A DNA stretch of 6,490 nucleotides, from positions 1 to 6,490 of the forward strand of contig CALXZS010000075.1 in the NCBI GenBank assembly GCA_944393305.1, read 5' to 3'. Made by a program: the position numbers and the translations under genes. Below, piece by piece: positions 1 through 5,987 of this stretch (positions are counted from its first letter, which is position 1; each line of letters opens with the position of its first letter). The DNA is from an uncultured Clostridia bacterium (GTDB lineage: Bacteria; Bacillota; Clostridia; TANB77; CAG-508). Under the pieces are notes generated by a model, which saw nothing but the letters and a program-made list of their open reading frames with translations, did not search any database and was not told the origin of the DNA.

Positions 1-7
1 AGGCGAC

Positions 8-35
8 AAAAAAATCAACCTTTTACAGTTGATTT
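8..35 (-). terminator. Intrinsic terminator of the tRNA-Gly transcript
   Basis: Read on the minus strand, an 8-bp perfect stem (28-35 pairing with 12-19, GTTGAT core) with an 8-nt loop is followed by a run of seven T (plus-strand A8-A14). It lies 37 nt past the CCA end of the tRNA gene and has the same polarity, so it most likely ends that transcript. Confidence 0.85.
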
Positions 36-71
36 ATCAATACTTTCGTCTGGTGCGACGATTTTATTTAT

Positions 72-145
<74 letters not shown>

Positions 146-155
146 ATATATACAA

Positions 156-184
156 ATTATACCATAATAAAAGCTAGTTGACAA
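156..184 (-). promoter_or_regulatory. Sigma-A-type promoter of the tRNA-Gly gene
   Basis: On the minus strand TTGTCA (179-184) and a consensus TATAAT (156-161) are separated by exactly 17 nt. The -10 element ends 10 nt before the first base of the mature tRNA, which leaves room for a very short leader. The -35 element lies downstream of the stop codon of the neighbouring glycosyltransferase gene, so the tRNA does not depend on read-through. Confidence 0.82.
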
Positions 185-212
185 GAATGTTGCCAATTAG
201 CCTTTATCTACA

Positions 213-926
213 TTAATTTATTTCATCAATAAAACTTTGGTCTATATTATCTGCCTCATCTTGTGACAAATAACCATACTCTACCATTGAGCTTATCACT
301 TTATTTTGTCTTTCTTTGCATAGTTCTTTATTCACAGTTGGTGCATATGCAGATGGTGCATTAGGAATACCTGCCATCATTGTTGACTCTGCTAAATTCA
401 TATCCTTAGGTTCTTTATTTAAATATCCATTACATGCTTGTTTTATACCATAATACCCATCGCCAAAATAAATTGTATTTATATATAATTCTAAAATATC
501 CTCTTTCGAATATTTATTTTCTAATTCTATTGCCATAAACATTTCTGCCAATTTTCTTCTTACAACAGTATCTTCTTCAATAAAATATAAGTTTTTTGCT
601 ACCTGCTGAGTAATTGTACTTCCACCTTCTCGTAATTCCCCAGATGTAATATTTGTAAGCACAGCTCTTCCTATACCAATTATATCTATTGCACCATGGT
701 CATAATATCTATGGTCTTCGACTGCTATTATTGCATTAATATAATCTTCTGGCACATCTTCTATCGGAACAAAATAATATCCATTTTGAATATCACTAAT
801 TTTATCAGCAATTGGTTGCTCTTCTATTTTTTCATTATACAAGGTATAACCATACATTCCAAAAGAAACTGCCACTATCACAATTATAATAAATAATATT
901 ATTATAAATCTTTTTAAAATTTTCAT
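213..926 (-). CDS. Membrane-anchored monofunctional peptidoglycan glycosyltransferase (GT51)
   Basis: This 237-residue protein should polymerise lipid II into glycan strands on the outer face of the membrane. Residues 5-23 form an N-terminal transmembrane anchor after a short basic stretch (MKILKR). All five GT51 motifs follow in order: EDHRYYDHGAID at 70-81 with catalytic Glu70, GGSTITQQVAKNL at 101-113, RKLAE...ELYIN at 124-150 with the second catalytic Glu128, YFGDGYYGIKQA at 153-164, and AGIPNAPSAYAP at 185-196. No transpeptidase domain follows; the protein ends about 40 residues after motif 5. It is therefore a stand-alone enzyme like MtgA rather than a class A PBP, or possibly a shortened PBP1. 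AAGGA lies 12 nt before the ATG, a rather long spacing. It may be co-transcribed with the gene 60 nt upstream, since no terminator is visible between them. Confidence 0.94.
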   Translation of the reverse strand: MKILKRFIIILFIIIVIVAVSFGMYGYTLYNEKIEEQPIADKISDIQNGYYFVPIEDVPEDYINAIIAVEDHRYYDHGAIDIIGIGRAVLTNITSGELREGGSTITQQVAKNLYFIEEDTVVRRKLAEMFMAIELENKYSKEDILELYINTIYFGDGYYGIKQACNGYLNKEPKDMNLAESTMMAGIPNAPSAYAPTVNKELCKERQNKVISSMVEYGYLSQDEADNIDQSFIDEIN

Positions 927-986
927 TGTAAAATCTATTCCTTATCTTTTTATATAAAAATAGTTATGAAAGCATTTTTAAACTTT

Positions 987-2450
987 TTAATTATATGGAA
1001 TAAGTTTTCTAAATGTATTTTCTATGAAATTTGCAGGTAACTGATTTATATTTTCCATAGGCACAATTGCTTTACCTGAATTATCATATTTATATGTTGC
1101 AACTATATTTCCATCTTTATAATTTTCTATAATTATTTCATTATTTGATTTTATTATTTTTTGTTCAATTTGATTGTCTATTTTATATATATATGTTTCA
1201 TTCTCTAAGTTATCTCTTGAATATTCTGCTTCTTCTGCTTTTCCTGTCTCTATATTGCTAACATGCATAACTGAATGAAAAGAATAATTCTTTTCTTTAC
1301 TTATAATCTCAGTATCTATATAATATTTTCCTGATTTTCTTTCGAAAATCTCTTTTATTTCTTTTATATTTTTTCCACTTTCATAATCAAAGTAATCTTT
1401 TTCATGTGATTCTCTAATTAGAACTTTCTTTTCCTTTTTTATTTCTTTTTCTGGTTCTTGCTGTTTTTCTTCAATTTTCTCCGGCGCTTTTTCTACTACT
1501 TCTTTAGCTGGTGGAACTACTTTTTTCTCTTGTAAATTTATATCTCTAGTTATTATTGTTTCATACAAATTATTTATTTGCATTATTTGATTAGCATAAT
1601 TAGGATCCATTTTATTTAGATTATCTATCATTATTTTTTTATCTTGCAACAATTGTTTTAAGTTTTTCTTAGTTCTATCCATATTATATTCATATCTAAG
1701 TATTGAATCTTTGAATATCTCTTCTGGTATAGTATTTGCTCTTTCTGCAAAAATTTTATTAAGATAATCTACTGCTCTTTTTTCTCCTTCTGGAGTTATC
1801 CACATTATTTCTTCTATTGGACTAATTATTCTTTCTTGTTCTTCTACTTGTGATACAATATTATTGTATACTTCTGTATTTGAACTTTTTATATTAGTAT
1901 ATTTTTCTATATATTCTAAAGCTCTTCTATACATATATTTGCAAGCATCTTGTTCTCTGAACATTAATTTTTCATTTTGACTTATTAAGTCTTGTGTTAC
2001 AGCTAATTGTTCTTTAAGCCAAAGTAAAGCATCAACATTTACTAAATCTTTTCTTATTTTTGTTAATTCATTTTGATATGCATGCCTCATTTCATGTGTT
2101 ATGATTGAAATTATATGGAACAATTCATTTACACAATTGTCTGCATTTTGGTCTTTTTTATTAAAAAATAAATTCTTAGGTCTACTTTTTAAATATTCTT
2201 CTATTTCTTGGCTTACATTTGCTCGAACTTTATGTTCATATCTATTTCTATCTTGGCTAAATTCTATTGCAGTTTCTTTTCCTTCACCTCTTTTTGTTAT
2301 ATCTAAGTTTTCTTGTAAGTTTAAGTCTATTGGTAGATTTAGTGCTAGATATTCTTTTTCTTCTTCCATTATTAATACTATTATTCTTTCAATTTGCTTT
2401 CTAAATAAAGTTCTATAATTTTGTAGTATTTCTTCTAATTCTTTGTTCAT
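987..2450 (-). CDS. Putative HExxH zinc metallopeptidase, multidomain, function unknown
   Basis: I do not recognise a named family for this 487-residue protein. It has no signal peptide or membrane segment, so it is probably cytoplasmic. Residues 119-123 (HEMRH, within ITHEMRHAYQNE) match the zincin HExxH active site. Glu166 in FREQDACKY is a plausible third zinc ligand, since an E-x-D-A sequence following HExxH is a common arrangement in gluzincin-like peptidases. Residues 195-305 look largely helical and coiled-coil-like. Residues 308-345 are a charged linker rich in Glu, Lys and Pro. Residues 350-487 form a separate region with repeated short beta-like stretches (GKYYIDTEI, NIVATYKYDNSGK). 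GAAGAGG lies 7 nt before the ATG, supporting this start. Peptidase activity is inferred from the motif only. The gene directly borders mobile-element debris, so it could be cargo rather than core. Confidence 0.88.
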   Translation of the reverse strand: MNKELEEILQNYRTLFRKQIERIIVLIMEEEKEYLALNLPIDLNLQENLDITKRGEGKETAIEFSQDRNRYEHKVRANVSQEIEEYLKSRPKNLFFNKKDQNADNCVNELFHIISIITHEMRHAYQNELTKIRKDLVNVDALLWLKEQLAVTQDLISQNEKLMFREQDACKYMYRRALEYIEKYTNIKSSNTEVYNNIVSQVEEQERIISPIEEIMWITPEGEKRAVDYLNKIFAERANTIPEEIFKDSILRYEYNMDRTKKNLKQLLQDKKIMIDNLNKMDPNYANQIMQINNLYETIITRDINLQEKKVVPPAKEVVEKAPEKIEEKQQEPEKEIKKEKKVLIRESHEKDYFDYESGKNIKEIKEIFERKSGKYYIDTEIISKEKNYSFHSVMHVSNIETGKAEEAEYSRDNLENETYIYKIDNQIEQKIIKSNNEIIIENYKDGNIVATYKYDNSGKAIVPMENINQLPANFIENTFRKLIPYN

Positions 2451-2482
2451 TTTTATACCTCTTCATTTAAGTTATTAATAAC

Positions 2483-2511
2483 ATACTATCATACCAATTC
2501 AAAAATTTCAA
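2483..2511 (-). promoter_or_regulatory. Possible promoter of the HExxH protein gene
   Basis: On the minus strand TTGAAA (2506-2511) and TAGTAT (2483-2488) are 17 nt apart and sit about 33 nt before the start codon, leaving a short leader that contains the GAAGAGG site. The -10 element matches the consensus at only four of six positions in an AT-rich background, so this is tentative. Confidence 0.35.
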
Positions 2512-2551
2512 TATTTTGCTCTTTTTAATAATTCTTTTATATATTCACTTT

Positions 2552-2707
2552 TTATTTTTTTATATTCTTTTCTAAATATGTTTTTAATGCTTTTTCTATT
2601 TGATTATATCTTTTTTTGTTTTCTTTGTAATTTTTTTGAATTAATTTTACCATTTTAATTTCTTTTATTAATACAAAAACAATAGAATTTATAATTTGCC
2701 ATATTTG
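2552..2707 (-). pseudogene. Possible lysine-rich gene-end fragment
   Basis: A minus-strand frame is open from 2707 to a TAA at 2552-2554. It includes an ATG at 2651-2653 giving a 33-residue peptide rich in Lys, Asn and Tyr (NYKENKKRYNQIEKALK). A second frame is open over roughly 2513-2605 and ends in KELLKRAKY. Such frames could be the frameshifted 3' end of a gene. However, A-rich DNA yields Lys/Asn/Ile/Tyr codons in any frame, the ATG has no Shine-Dalgarno site, and no family is recognisable. This may be nothing more than intergenic DNA. Confidence 0.18.
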
Positions 2708-2709
2708 CT

Positions 2710-2802
2710 ATGTTAGCAGGGGTTATTTATGAAAAAAGTACTACCACTATTCCACCACTTCCGATTATCGACTGTAAATACATTTTAGCATACTTATTAT
2801 AA
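2710..2802. other. Three overlapping micro-ORFs on both strands, reality uncertain
   Basis: This stretch is less A/T-monotonous than its surroundings and is open in three frames at once. Plus strand 2729-2788 encodes MKKVLPLFHHFRLSTVNTF and has AGGGG 6 nt before its ATG. Plus strand 2710-2802 encodes 30 residues that include STTTIPPLPIIDCKYIL, without an obvious ribosome binding site. Minus strand 2727-2783 encodes MYLQSIIGSGGIVVVLFS, an 18-residue hydrophobic peptide preceded by TGCTAAAAT but no Shine-Dalgarno site. At most one is likely to be real. The hydrophobic minus-strand peptide next to a predicted small RNA brings type I toxin-antitoxin loci to mind, but no match to a known toxin family is claimed. 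Confidence 0.25.
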
Positions 2803-2827
2803 AATATGTACTATTTTTTATTTTATT

Positions 2828-2843
2828 CTGTAACTATTTACAG
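2828..2843. repeat. Interrupted palindrome CTGTAA-N4-TTACAG
   Basis: A perfect 6-bp inverted repeat (2828-2833 and 2838-2843) with a 4-nt spacer lies 22 bp upstream of the -35 box of the plus-strand promoter. A related half-site, CTGTAAATA, occurs at 2772-2780. The geometry suits a repressor operator, but no regulator is identified. Confidence 0.35.
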
Positions 2844-2864
2844 AAAAATTATCTTCAAAATGAT

Positions 2865-2892
2865 TTGACAAATAAAAAAATAATGCTATACT
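2865..2892 (+). promoter_or_regulatory. Strong plus-strand promoter with extended -10
   Basis: Consensus TTGACA (2865-2870), a 16-nt spacer and TATACT (2887-2892) preceded by TGC, an extended -10 element. This is the best promoter in the gene-poor region. It reads into a short structured segment that ends in a terminator, with no ORF between. Confidence 0.8.
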
Positions 2893-2898
2893 AATAAT

Positions 2899-2966
2899 AG
2901 CTTAAGTGAATGTAGCCGTTCATTGAGCAACACTAGATATGTGTGTAGAGACGCATATCTTTTTTT
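2899..2966 (+). ncRNA. Predicted small RNA, about 68 nt
   Basis: A transcript starting about 7 nt after the -10 element would run to the U-tract at 2966. It has two hairpins. The first pairs 2905-2912 with 2917-2924 around the loop TAGC, with a G-T wobble pair inside the stem and another near its base. The second is the terminator stem at 2935-2960. The single-stranded link GAGCAACACT between them is a candidate pairing region. There is no start codon with a ribosome binding site inside. Promoter, short body and terminator together resemble a regulatory or antisense RNA, such as an antitoxin RNA or a small RNA of a mobile element. The target is unknown; I do not recognise the family. Confidence 0.6.
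2935..2966 (+). terminator. Intrinsic terminator of the predicted small RNA
   Basis: A 10-bp stem pairs AGATATGTGT (2935-2944) with ACGCATATCT (2951-2960), with one T-G wobble and the loop GTAGAG. It is followed by a T run to 2966. It has canonical form and plus-strand polarity. Confidence 0.87.
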
Positions 2967-2973
2967 ATGCCAC

Positions 2974-3002
2974 AAAAACAGAGCAGGTAAAGAACTGCTC
3001 TG
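2974..3002 (-). terminator. Intrinsic terminator of a degraded minus-strand gene
   Basis: Read on the minus strand, an 8-bp perfect stem CAGAGCAG/CTGCTCTG (3002-2995 with 2986-2979) and an 8-nt loop are followed by five T. It lies 62 nt past the stop of the truncated minus-strand reading frame at 3064, and converges with the small-RNA terminator 8 bp away. Confidence 0.78.
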
Positions 3003-3063
3003 AACTGAAAATCAGTTATTATCTGTGTTGTTGTGATATGTATTCAATTCTTCTTGCAATTTT

Positions 3064-3180
3064 TCAATTTTCTATTAACCAATTATAAACTTCATCTTCT
3101 TTAAGTTTACCTTTCTCCATTTTATTAACTTTATCTTTAGCCTCTCTTTTCCATTGTTCAAATTCTTTTAGATAAGCAAA
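3064..3180 (-). pseudogene. 3' fragment of a minus-strand gene, product unidentified
   Basis: The minus-strand frame from about 3180 to the TGA at 3064-3066 encodes 38-39 residues that include AYLKEFEQWKREAKDKVNKM and end in DEVYNWLIEN. The mix of Trp, Glu, Lys and Val codons looks like genuine protein rather than AT-rich noise, and a good terminator follows at 2974-3002. I read it as the C-terminal tail of a larger gene, probably mobile-element cargo, whose upstream part was lost. The frame runs directly into antisense integrase sequence, so the break lies near 3175-3182. I cannot name the protein. Confidence 0.5.
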
Positions 3181-3359
3181 AATTCTACACAAGTGATGAA
3201 GTGAGAACATTGCTTAATGAAGTTATTGGAACTAAATTAGAAATTCCAGTAATGATAAATTGCTTTTATGGTTTTAGAAGAAGTGCAGTTATTGGGTTAA
3301 AATGGAGTGCAGTAGATTTTGAAAATGATACAATTATTAAAAGAAAAACAAAAAACTAA
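3174..3359 (+). pseudogene. Internal fragment of a tyrosine recombinase (phage/ICE-type integrase)
   Basis: The plus-strand frame ending at TAA 3357-3359 contains KFYTSDEVRTLL, GTKLEIPVMINCFYGFRRSA and VIGLKWSAVDFENDTI. This matches the start of the catalytic domain in integrases of Firmicute phages and conjugative elements (typically ...GLRRSEVLGLKWSDIDFENNTI). The second Arg of FRR corresponds to the first catalytic arginine. The N-terminal SAM-like DNA-binding domain is absent, and so are the downstream HxxR and Tyr boxes: the frame stops about 15 residues after DFEN. Only about 60 of a usual 350-400 residues remain. It has no start codon or ribosome binding site of its own, so it is dead. 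The 5' edge abuts an antiparallel gene fragment, which marks a deletion or rearrangement junction. Confidence 0.75.
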
Positions 3360-3647
3360 AGATTATTCGTTTTCACGATATTACATAAAATATTTAGTTG
3401 CATTAAAATTGCATTATAAAAACCGTAGATTTATTGATATTTCAACATTTCTACGGTTTAAAAACTGGTGCCTTAGCGAAGGACGTATGCGAAAAATCTC
3501 TTGCACAAAAGCACCTTATTATCCGTTTCAAAATCAGTTATAGCAATAGTTCCAAAGAAGTGTATTCCCACTTTTGAATTTTTTCGCCGTAACTGTTATT
3601 TTTAATTTAACATAAATTTTAAAGTTTGACAATAGCTTTTTGAAAAT
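3360..3647. other. Mobile-element debris downstream of the integrase fragment, no supported gene
   Basis: No gene is supported here. The stretch at about 3420-3600 is noticeably richer in G and C than its surroundings and is open in several frames: plus 3319-3543 (ending YYPFQNQL), plus from 3408 to a TGA at about 3574 (GLKTGALAKDVCEKSL), and a short minus frame (FFGTIAITDFETDNKVLL). None has a convincing start site or recognisable product, and none carries the missing HxxR or Tyr boxes of the recombinase. An imperfect inverted repeat, GGTGC (3467-3471) with GCACC (3511-3515), is also present. This is probably the remnant of an element end. Confidence 0.4.
3420..3459. repeat. 10-bp inverted repeat AAACCGTAGA/TCTACGGTTT
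   Basis: Perfect 10-bp arms at 3420-3429 and 3450-3459 flank a 20-nt loop that contains a smaller TTGA-N4-TCAA stem (3434-3445). No T run follows, so it is not a terminator. Its position just past the integrase fragment suits an attachment-site or element-end structure, but this is not shown. Confidence 0.5.
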
Positions 3648-3673
3648 AAATTTTGCCACTGGTGGCAAATTTC
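3648..3673. repeat. 26-bp palindromic repeat, copy A
   Basis: The core is TTTGCCAC-TG-GTGGCAAA (3652-3669), extended on the right to ATTTC. It ends 6 bp from the stop codon of the 365-residue protein gene. It matches the reverse complement of copy B (4830-4855) at 24 of 26 positions. No T run follows on either strand, so it is not a standard intrinsic terminator. Confidence 0.85.
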
Positions 3674-3679
3674 TATCAC

Positions 3680-4777
3680 TTAGTTTGCAATACTGTCCAT
3701 ATAAAGTGAAGTTAATAGAATAACATATAATTCTTCATACGTGTCATAGTTACATACCATATCATTTGATATATTTTTTTCTAAATCTTTTCTTATAATC
3801 TCAAAAGGATATTCATAATTTTTTGTATGTACTATACTAGTTAATTTTCCAAAAGCATATCCAAATCCATCTTTATTGCTATATTTAGGATTTAAATCAT
3901 CATAAACTTTCAAATCAGTATGTTGCATATTTTGTAATGAATAATATATTTCATCAATTCCTTTTTTTAATATTTCTCGATATTTTAATACATACATTTG
4001 ATTTTCCTTTTGTTTTATTTCAGTTGTAAATATAATCTTTAATTCTTTTAAAATTTGTTCATAAAATTCGCTATTTAACCTTTTTTCATTTTCTTGCATT
4101 AGAATATCTATTTGCTCTAATACAGAATCTGATTTTTTTATAGCCACTTCCTTTTTATCTTTTATAAATTCCTCTTGCTTTTTGGATATCTGTATATAAA
4201 TTTCATCTAAATATTGTACATATTTCCATAAAAACTGATTAATTTCATTTATTTTAAATCCGAATTGTTTCGATGATTGATTATCTTTATTAGAATCATA
4301 TATTAAAACTGCAAAATCATAATCAGTAAATATTCCCTGTGTTATCCAACTAGCATATTTTTTATTTCCCTTTTCATCTATATTTACAGGATGAGCACCA
4401 AACACAGCTCTGATATGTTTAAAATATTCATAGTCGTTCTTATTTAAATTATTTTTAAATATAGTGTTATCTTTAAAAATAGTATCTTTGGTTTCAAAAA
4501 CTACTCTATGAATTTGAATTATTCCATCAACAATAATATCAACAGCAGATAAATAACTATATACATCTTTCCACATATATTTAAATTCTTTTCTTAGTAA
4601 ATCAGAATCTATATTTTCTTTAGCAACATCTATCCAATCCATAGCAGAACATATACAATTCCAATGGTTTTTATTATTAGATAAATCATATTTTAAAATC
4701 ATATATTCTACATTTTCATTAATCTTATCTCTTAATGTTGCTAACTTTTTTAAAATATTTTTGGTAATTTCCTGCAT
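3680..4777 (-). CDS. Uncharacterised 365-residue protein with HEPN-like R-x5-H motif
   Basis: I do not recognise a named family. No signal peptide or membrane segment is visible, so it is probably a cytoplasmic, mainly helical protein. Residues 115-147 (DYEYFKHIRAVFGAHPVN, then KKYASW) contain R123-x5-H129. The R-x4-6-H pattern is the catalytic signature of HEPN ribonucleases of toxin and abortive-infection systems, but so short a pattern also arises by chance. Residues 190-275 are charged and helical, probably coiled coil. A C-terminal region has KDGFGYAFGKL (302-312). AGGAG lies 5 nt before the ATG, a strong start. The gene follows the DUF1016 nuclease gene by 96 bp in the same direction and is bracketed by two inverted copies of one palindrome. 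A partner role in a nuclease-based defence or mobile module is inference. Confidence 0.88.
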   Translation of the reverse strand: MQEITKNILKKLATLRDKINENVEYMILKYDLSNNKNHWNCICSAMDWIDVAKENIDSDLLRKEFKYMWKDVYSYLSAVDIIVDGIIQIHRVVFETKDTIFKDNTIFKNNLNKNDYEYFKHIRAVFGAHPVNIDEKGNKKYASWITQGIFTDYDFAVLIYDSNKDNQSSKQFGFKINEINQFLWKYVQYLDEIYIQISKKQEEFIKDKKEVAIKKSDSVLEQIDILMQENEKRLNSEFYEQILKELKIIFTTEIKQKENQMYVLKYREILKKGIDEIYYSLQNMQHTDLKVYDDLNPKYSNKDGFGYAFGKLTSIVHTKNYEYPFEIIRKDLEKNISNDMVCNYDTYEELYVILLTSLYMDSIAN

Positions 4778-4829
4778 TTTTACTCCTATTATGATTATTT
4801 ATTTGTTCAATTCTTTTTTTACTGTAAAT

Positions 4830-4855
4830 GAAATTTGCCACCAGTGGCAAATTTC
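4830..4855. repeat. 26-bp palindromic repeat, copy B
   Basis: Perfect 12-bp arms, GAAATTTGCCAC (4830-4841) and GTGGCAAATTTC (4844-4855), flank the central CA. It lies 18 bp past the stop of the DUF1016 gene, between the two genes of the module. It is in inverted orientation to copy A, and the resemblance continues outward as TTTTGAAA. It could form a strong hairpin in the intergenic RNA, but no T run follows. Confidence 0.9.
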
Positions 4856-4873
4856 AAAATGCTAATCATTTTC

Positions 4874-5914
4874 TTATTCATTTTCTTCATTTGGTAACCT
4901 ATTTATATACAAATTCAATTCTTCTTCAGTAGGTAATTTTTCCATTATTTCTTTAGGAATTGCATTCTTTACTTTATATGAAGCTACTCCTATTGGAGCA
5001 TTGACATTTTTTAATGACCATTCTACAGTTAATTTGTCTTTATCTTCACAAAGCAATAATCCTATTGTGTCATTATCAGTTTCTTTCTTCAATGTTTCGT
5101 CAACGGCTGTTACATAAAATCCTAGTTGTCCAATAAATTCTGGCTTAAATTCAGTATTTTTCAATTCGACAACTATAAAGCATCTTAAATCTAAATGATA
5201 AAATAATAAATCTATATAATAGTCATTATTGTTTGTTGAAACTTTATATTGATTTCCAACAAAGCTAAAACCTTTTCCTAATTCAAGTAATACATTTTTT
5301 ATTCTTTCTATCATAGCATTTTCAATGTCTCTTTCTGTTGCCTTTTTACTTATATTAGCCAATTCAAAAATATAAGGGTCTTTTATCATATCTCTAGCAA
5401 ATTCACTTTGTGCAATAGGTAGTTTATTATCAAAGTTTGTTAACTTGTCAGGAATAGCTTGTCTTTCATATAATTCTAAATCAATTTGATGACTTAACAC
5501 AGTTTTAGACCAGCCATTTTCTAAAACTTGTTTAGCATACCAGAGTCTTTTATCTAACTCTTTAATTTTATCAACTAATATACAATTTTGAGACCACGAA
5601 ATCATTTCTAATTCCTTTGGAAATTCATCTAAATCTTTATATGATTCATAAACTTTTCTCATTCTTGCTAAATTACGAGGAGAAAATCCTGTTTCTCCAG
5701 GAAAATCTAATTTTAATGCTATTGATAATTTGTTTATAAAATTATTACCATATTTAGCATTATCACTAATAATTTTTCCCAATCTCAAATAAAAATCTAT
5801 GACCTCTTTATTAGCTTTAGCTATGATGTTAAATCTAGTCTCTAATATATCTTGTTCAATAGCTTTCACAATTTTTATAAAATCATCATCTAATAATTTA
5901 ATTTCATTTGACAT
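4874..5914 (-). CDS. DUF1016 / YhcG-type PDDEXK nuclease
   Basis: From the preferred ATG this is a 346-residue protein with the two-part YhcG architecture. The N-terminal DUF1016 helical domain includes VIDFYLRLGKII and the FSPRNLARMRKVYESY stretch, followed by SWSQNCILVDKI. The C-terminal half is a PDDEXK nuclease domain. Numbered from the TTG at 5938, the catalytic set is E207, D243 (YYIDLLFYH), E258-x-K260 (VVELKN) and Q271 (GQLGFY), all intact. The family is widespread on mobile and defence islands and is presumed to act on DNA; its substrate is not established. Start choice: ATG 5912-5914 has GAGG 12 nt upstream. An in-frame TTG at 5936-5938 would add eight residues but has no ribosome binding site. 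The gene lies 73 bp behind a truncated Nudix frame and is followed by a 26-bp palindrome. Confidence 0.93.
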   Translation of the reverse strand: MSNEIKLLDDDFIKIVKAIEQDILETRFNIIAKANKEVIDFYLRLGKIISDNAKYGNNFINKLSIALKLDFPGETGFSPRNLARMRKVYESYKDLDEFPKELEMISWSQNCILVDKIKELDKRLWYAKQVLENGWSKTVLSHQIDLELYERQAIPDKLTNFDNKLPIAQSEFARDMIKDPYIFELANISKKATERDIENAMIERIKNVLLELGKGFSFVGNQYKVSTNNNDYYIDLLFYHLDLRCFIVVELKNTEFKPEFIGQLGFYVTAVDETLKKETDNDTIGLLLCEDKDKLTVEWSLKNVNAPIGVASYKVKNAIPKEIMEKLPTEEELNLYINRLPNEENE

Positions 5915-5987
5915 ATTTTTTACTTGCCTCACTTTCAATTTTCATACCATTTTAGTTTTTCTATGTATATTTTTTAACTGCTATTTT

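Noticed and set aside
46..61. TCGTC-N6-GACGA hairpin between the tRNA and its terminator
   Set aside because: A 5-bp stem is short, and it probably only forms part of the tRNA trailer; no independent function can be supported.
185..212. Terminator after the glycosyltransferase gene
   Set aside because: TTGGCAA-N5-TTGTCAA (about 178-196, minus strand) forms only a 7-bp stem with a wobble and lacks a proper T run. It overlaps the tRNA -35 box, so I do not call it.
696..896. Plus-strand open frame of 66 codons
   Set aside because: It lies wholly antisense to the GT51 gene, whose motifs are all intact, and has no ribosome binding site or family resemblance.
2101..2418. Plus-strand open frame of 105 codons
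   Set aside because: It is antisense to the start of the HExxH protein gene. Its hydrophobic, Ser/Phe-rich composition is what the complement of Lys/Glu codons gives.
3319..3543. Plus-strand open frame of 74 codons as a gene
   Set aside because: It begins inside the integrase fragment in a different frame, overlaps the 3420-3459 inverted repeat, has no proper ribosome binding site, and other frames are equally open.
3626..3654. Plus-strand promoter from TTGACA at 3626
   Set aside because: No acceptable -10 element at 16-18 nt spacing (AATTTT) and no gene downstream on that strand.
3648..4855. CRISPR array
   Set aside because: Only two copies, in inverted orientation, 1.2 kb apart with a gene between them; no spacer-repeat periodicity.
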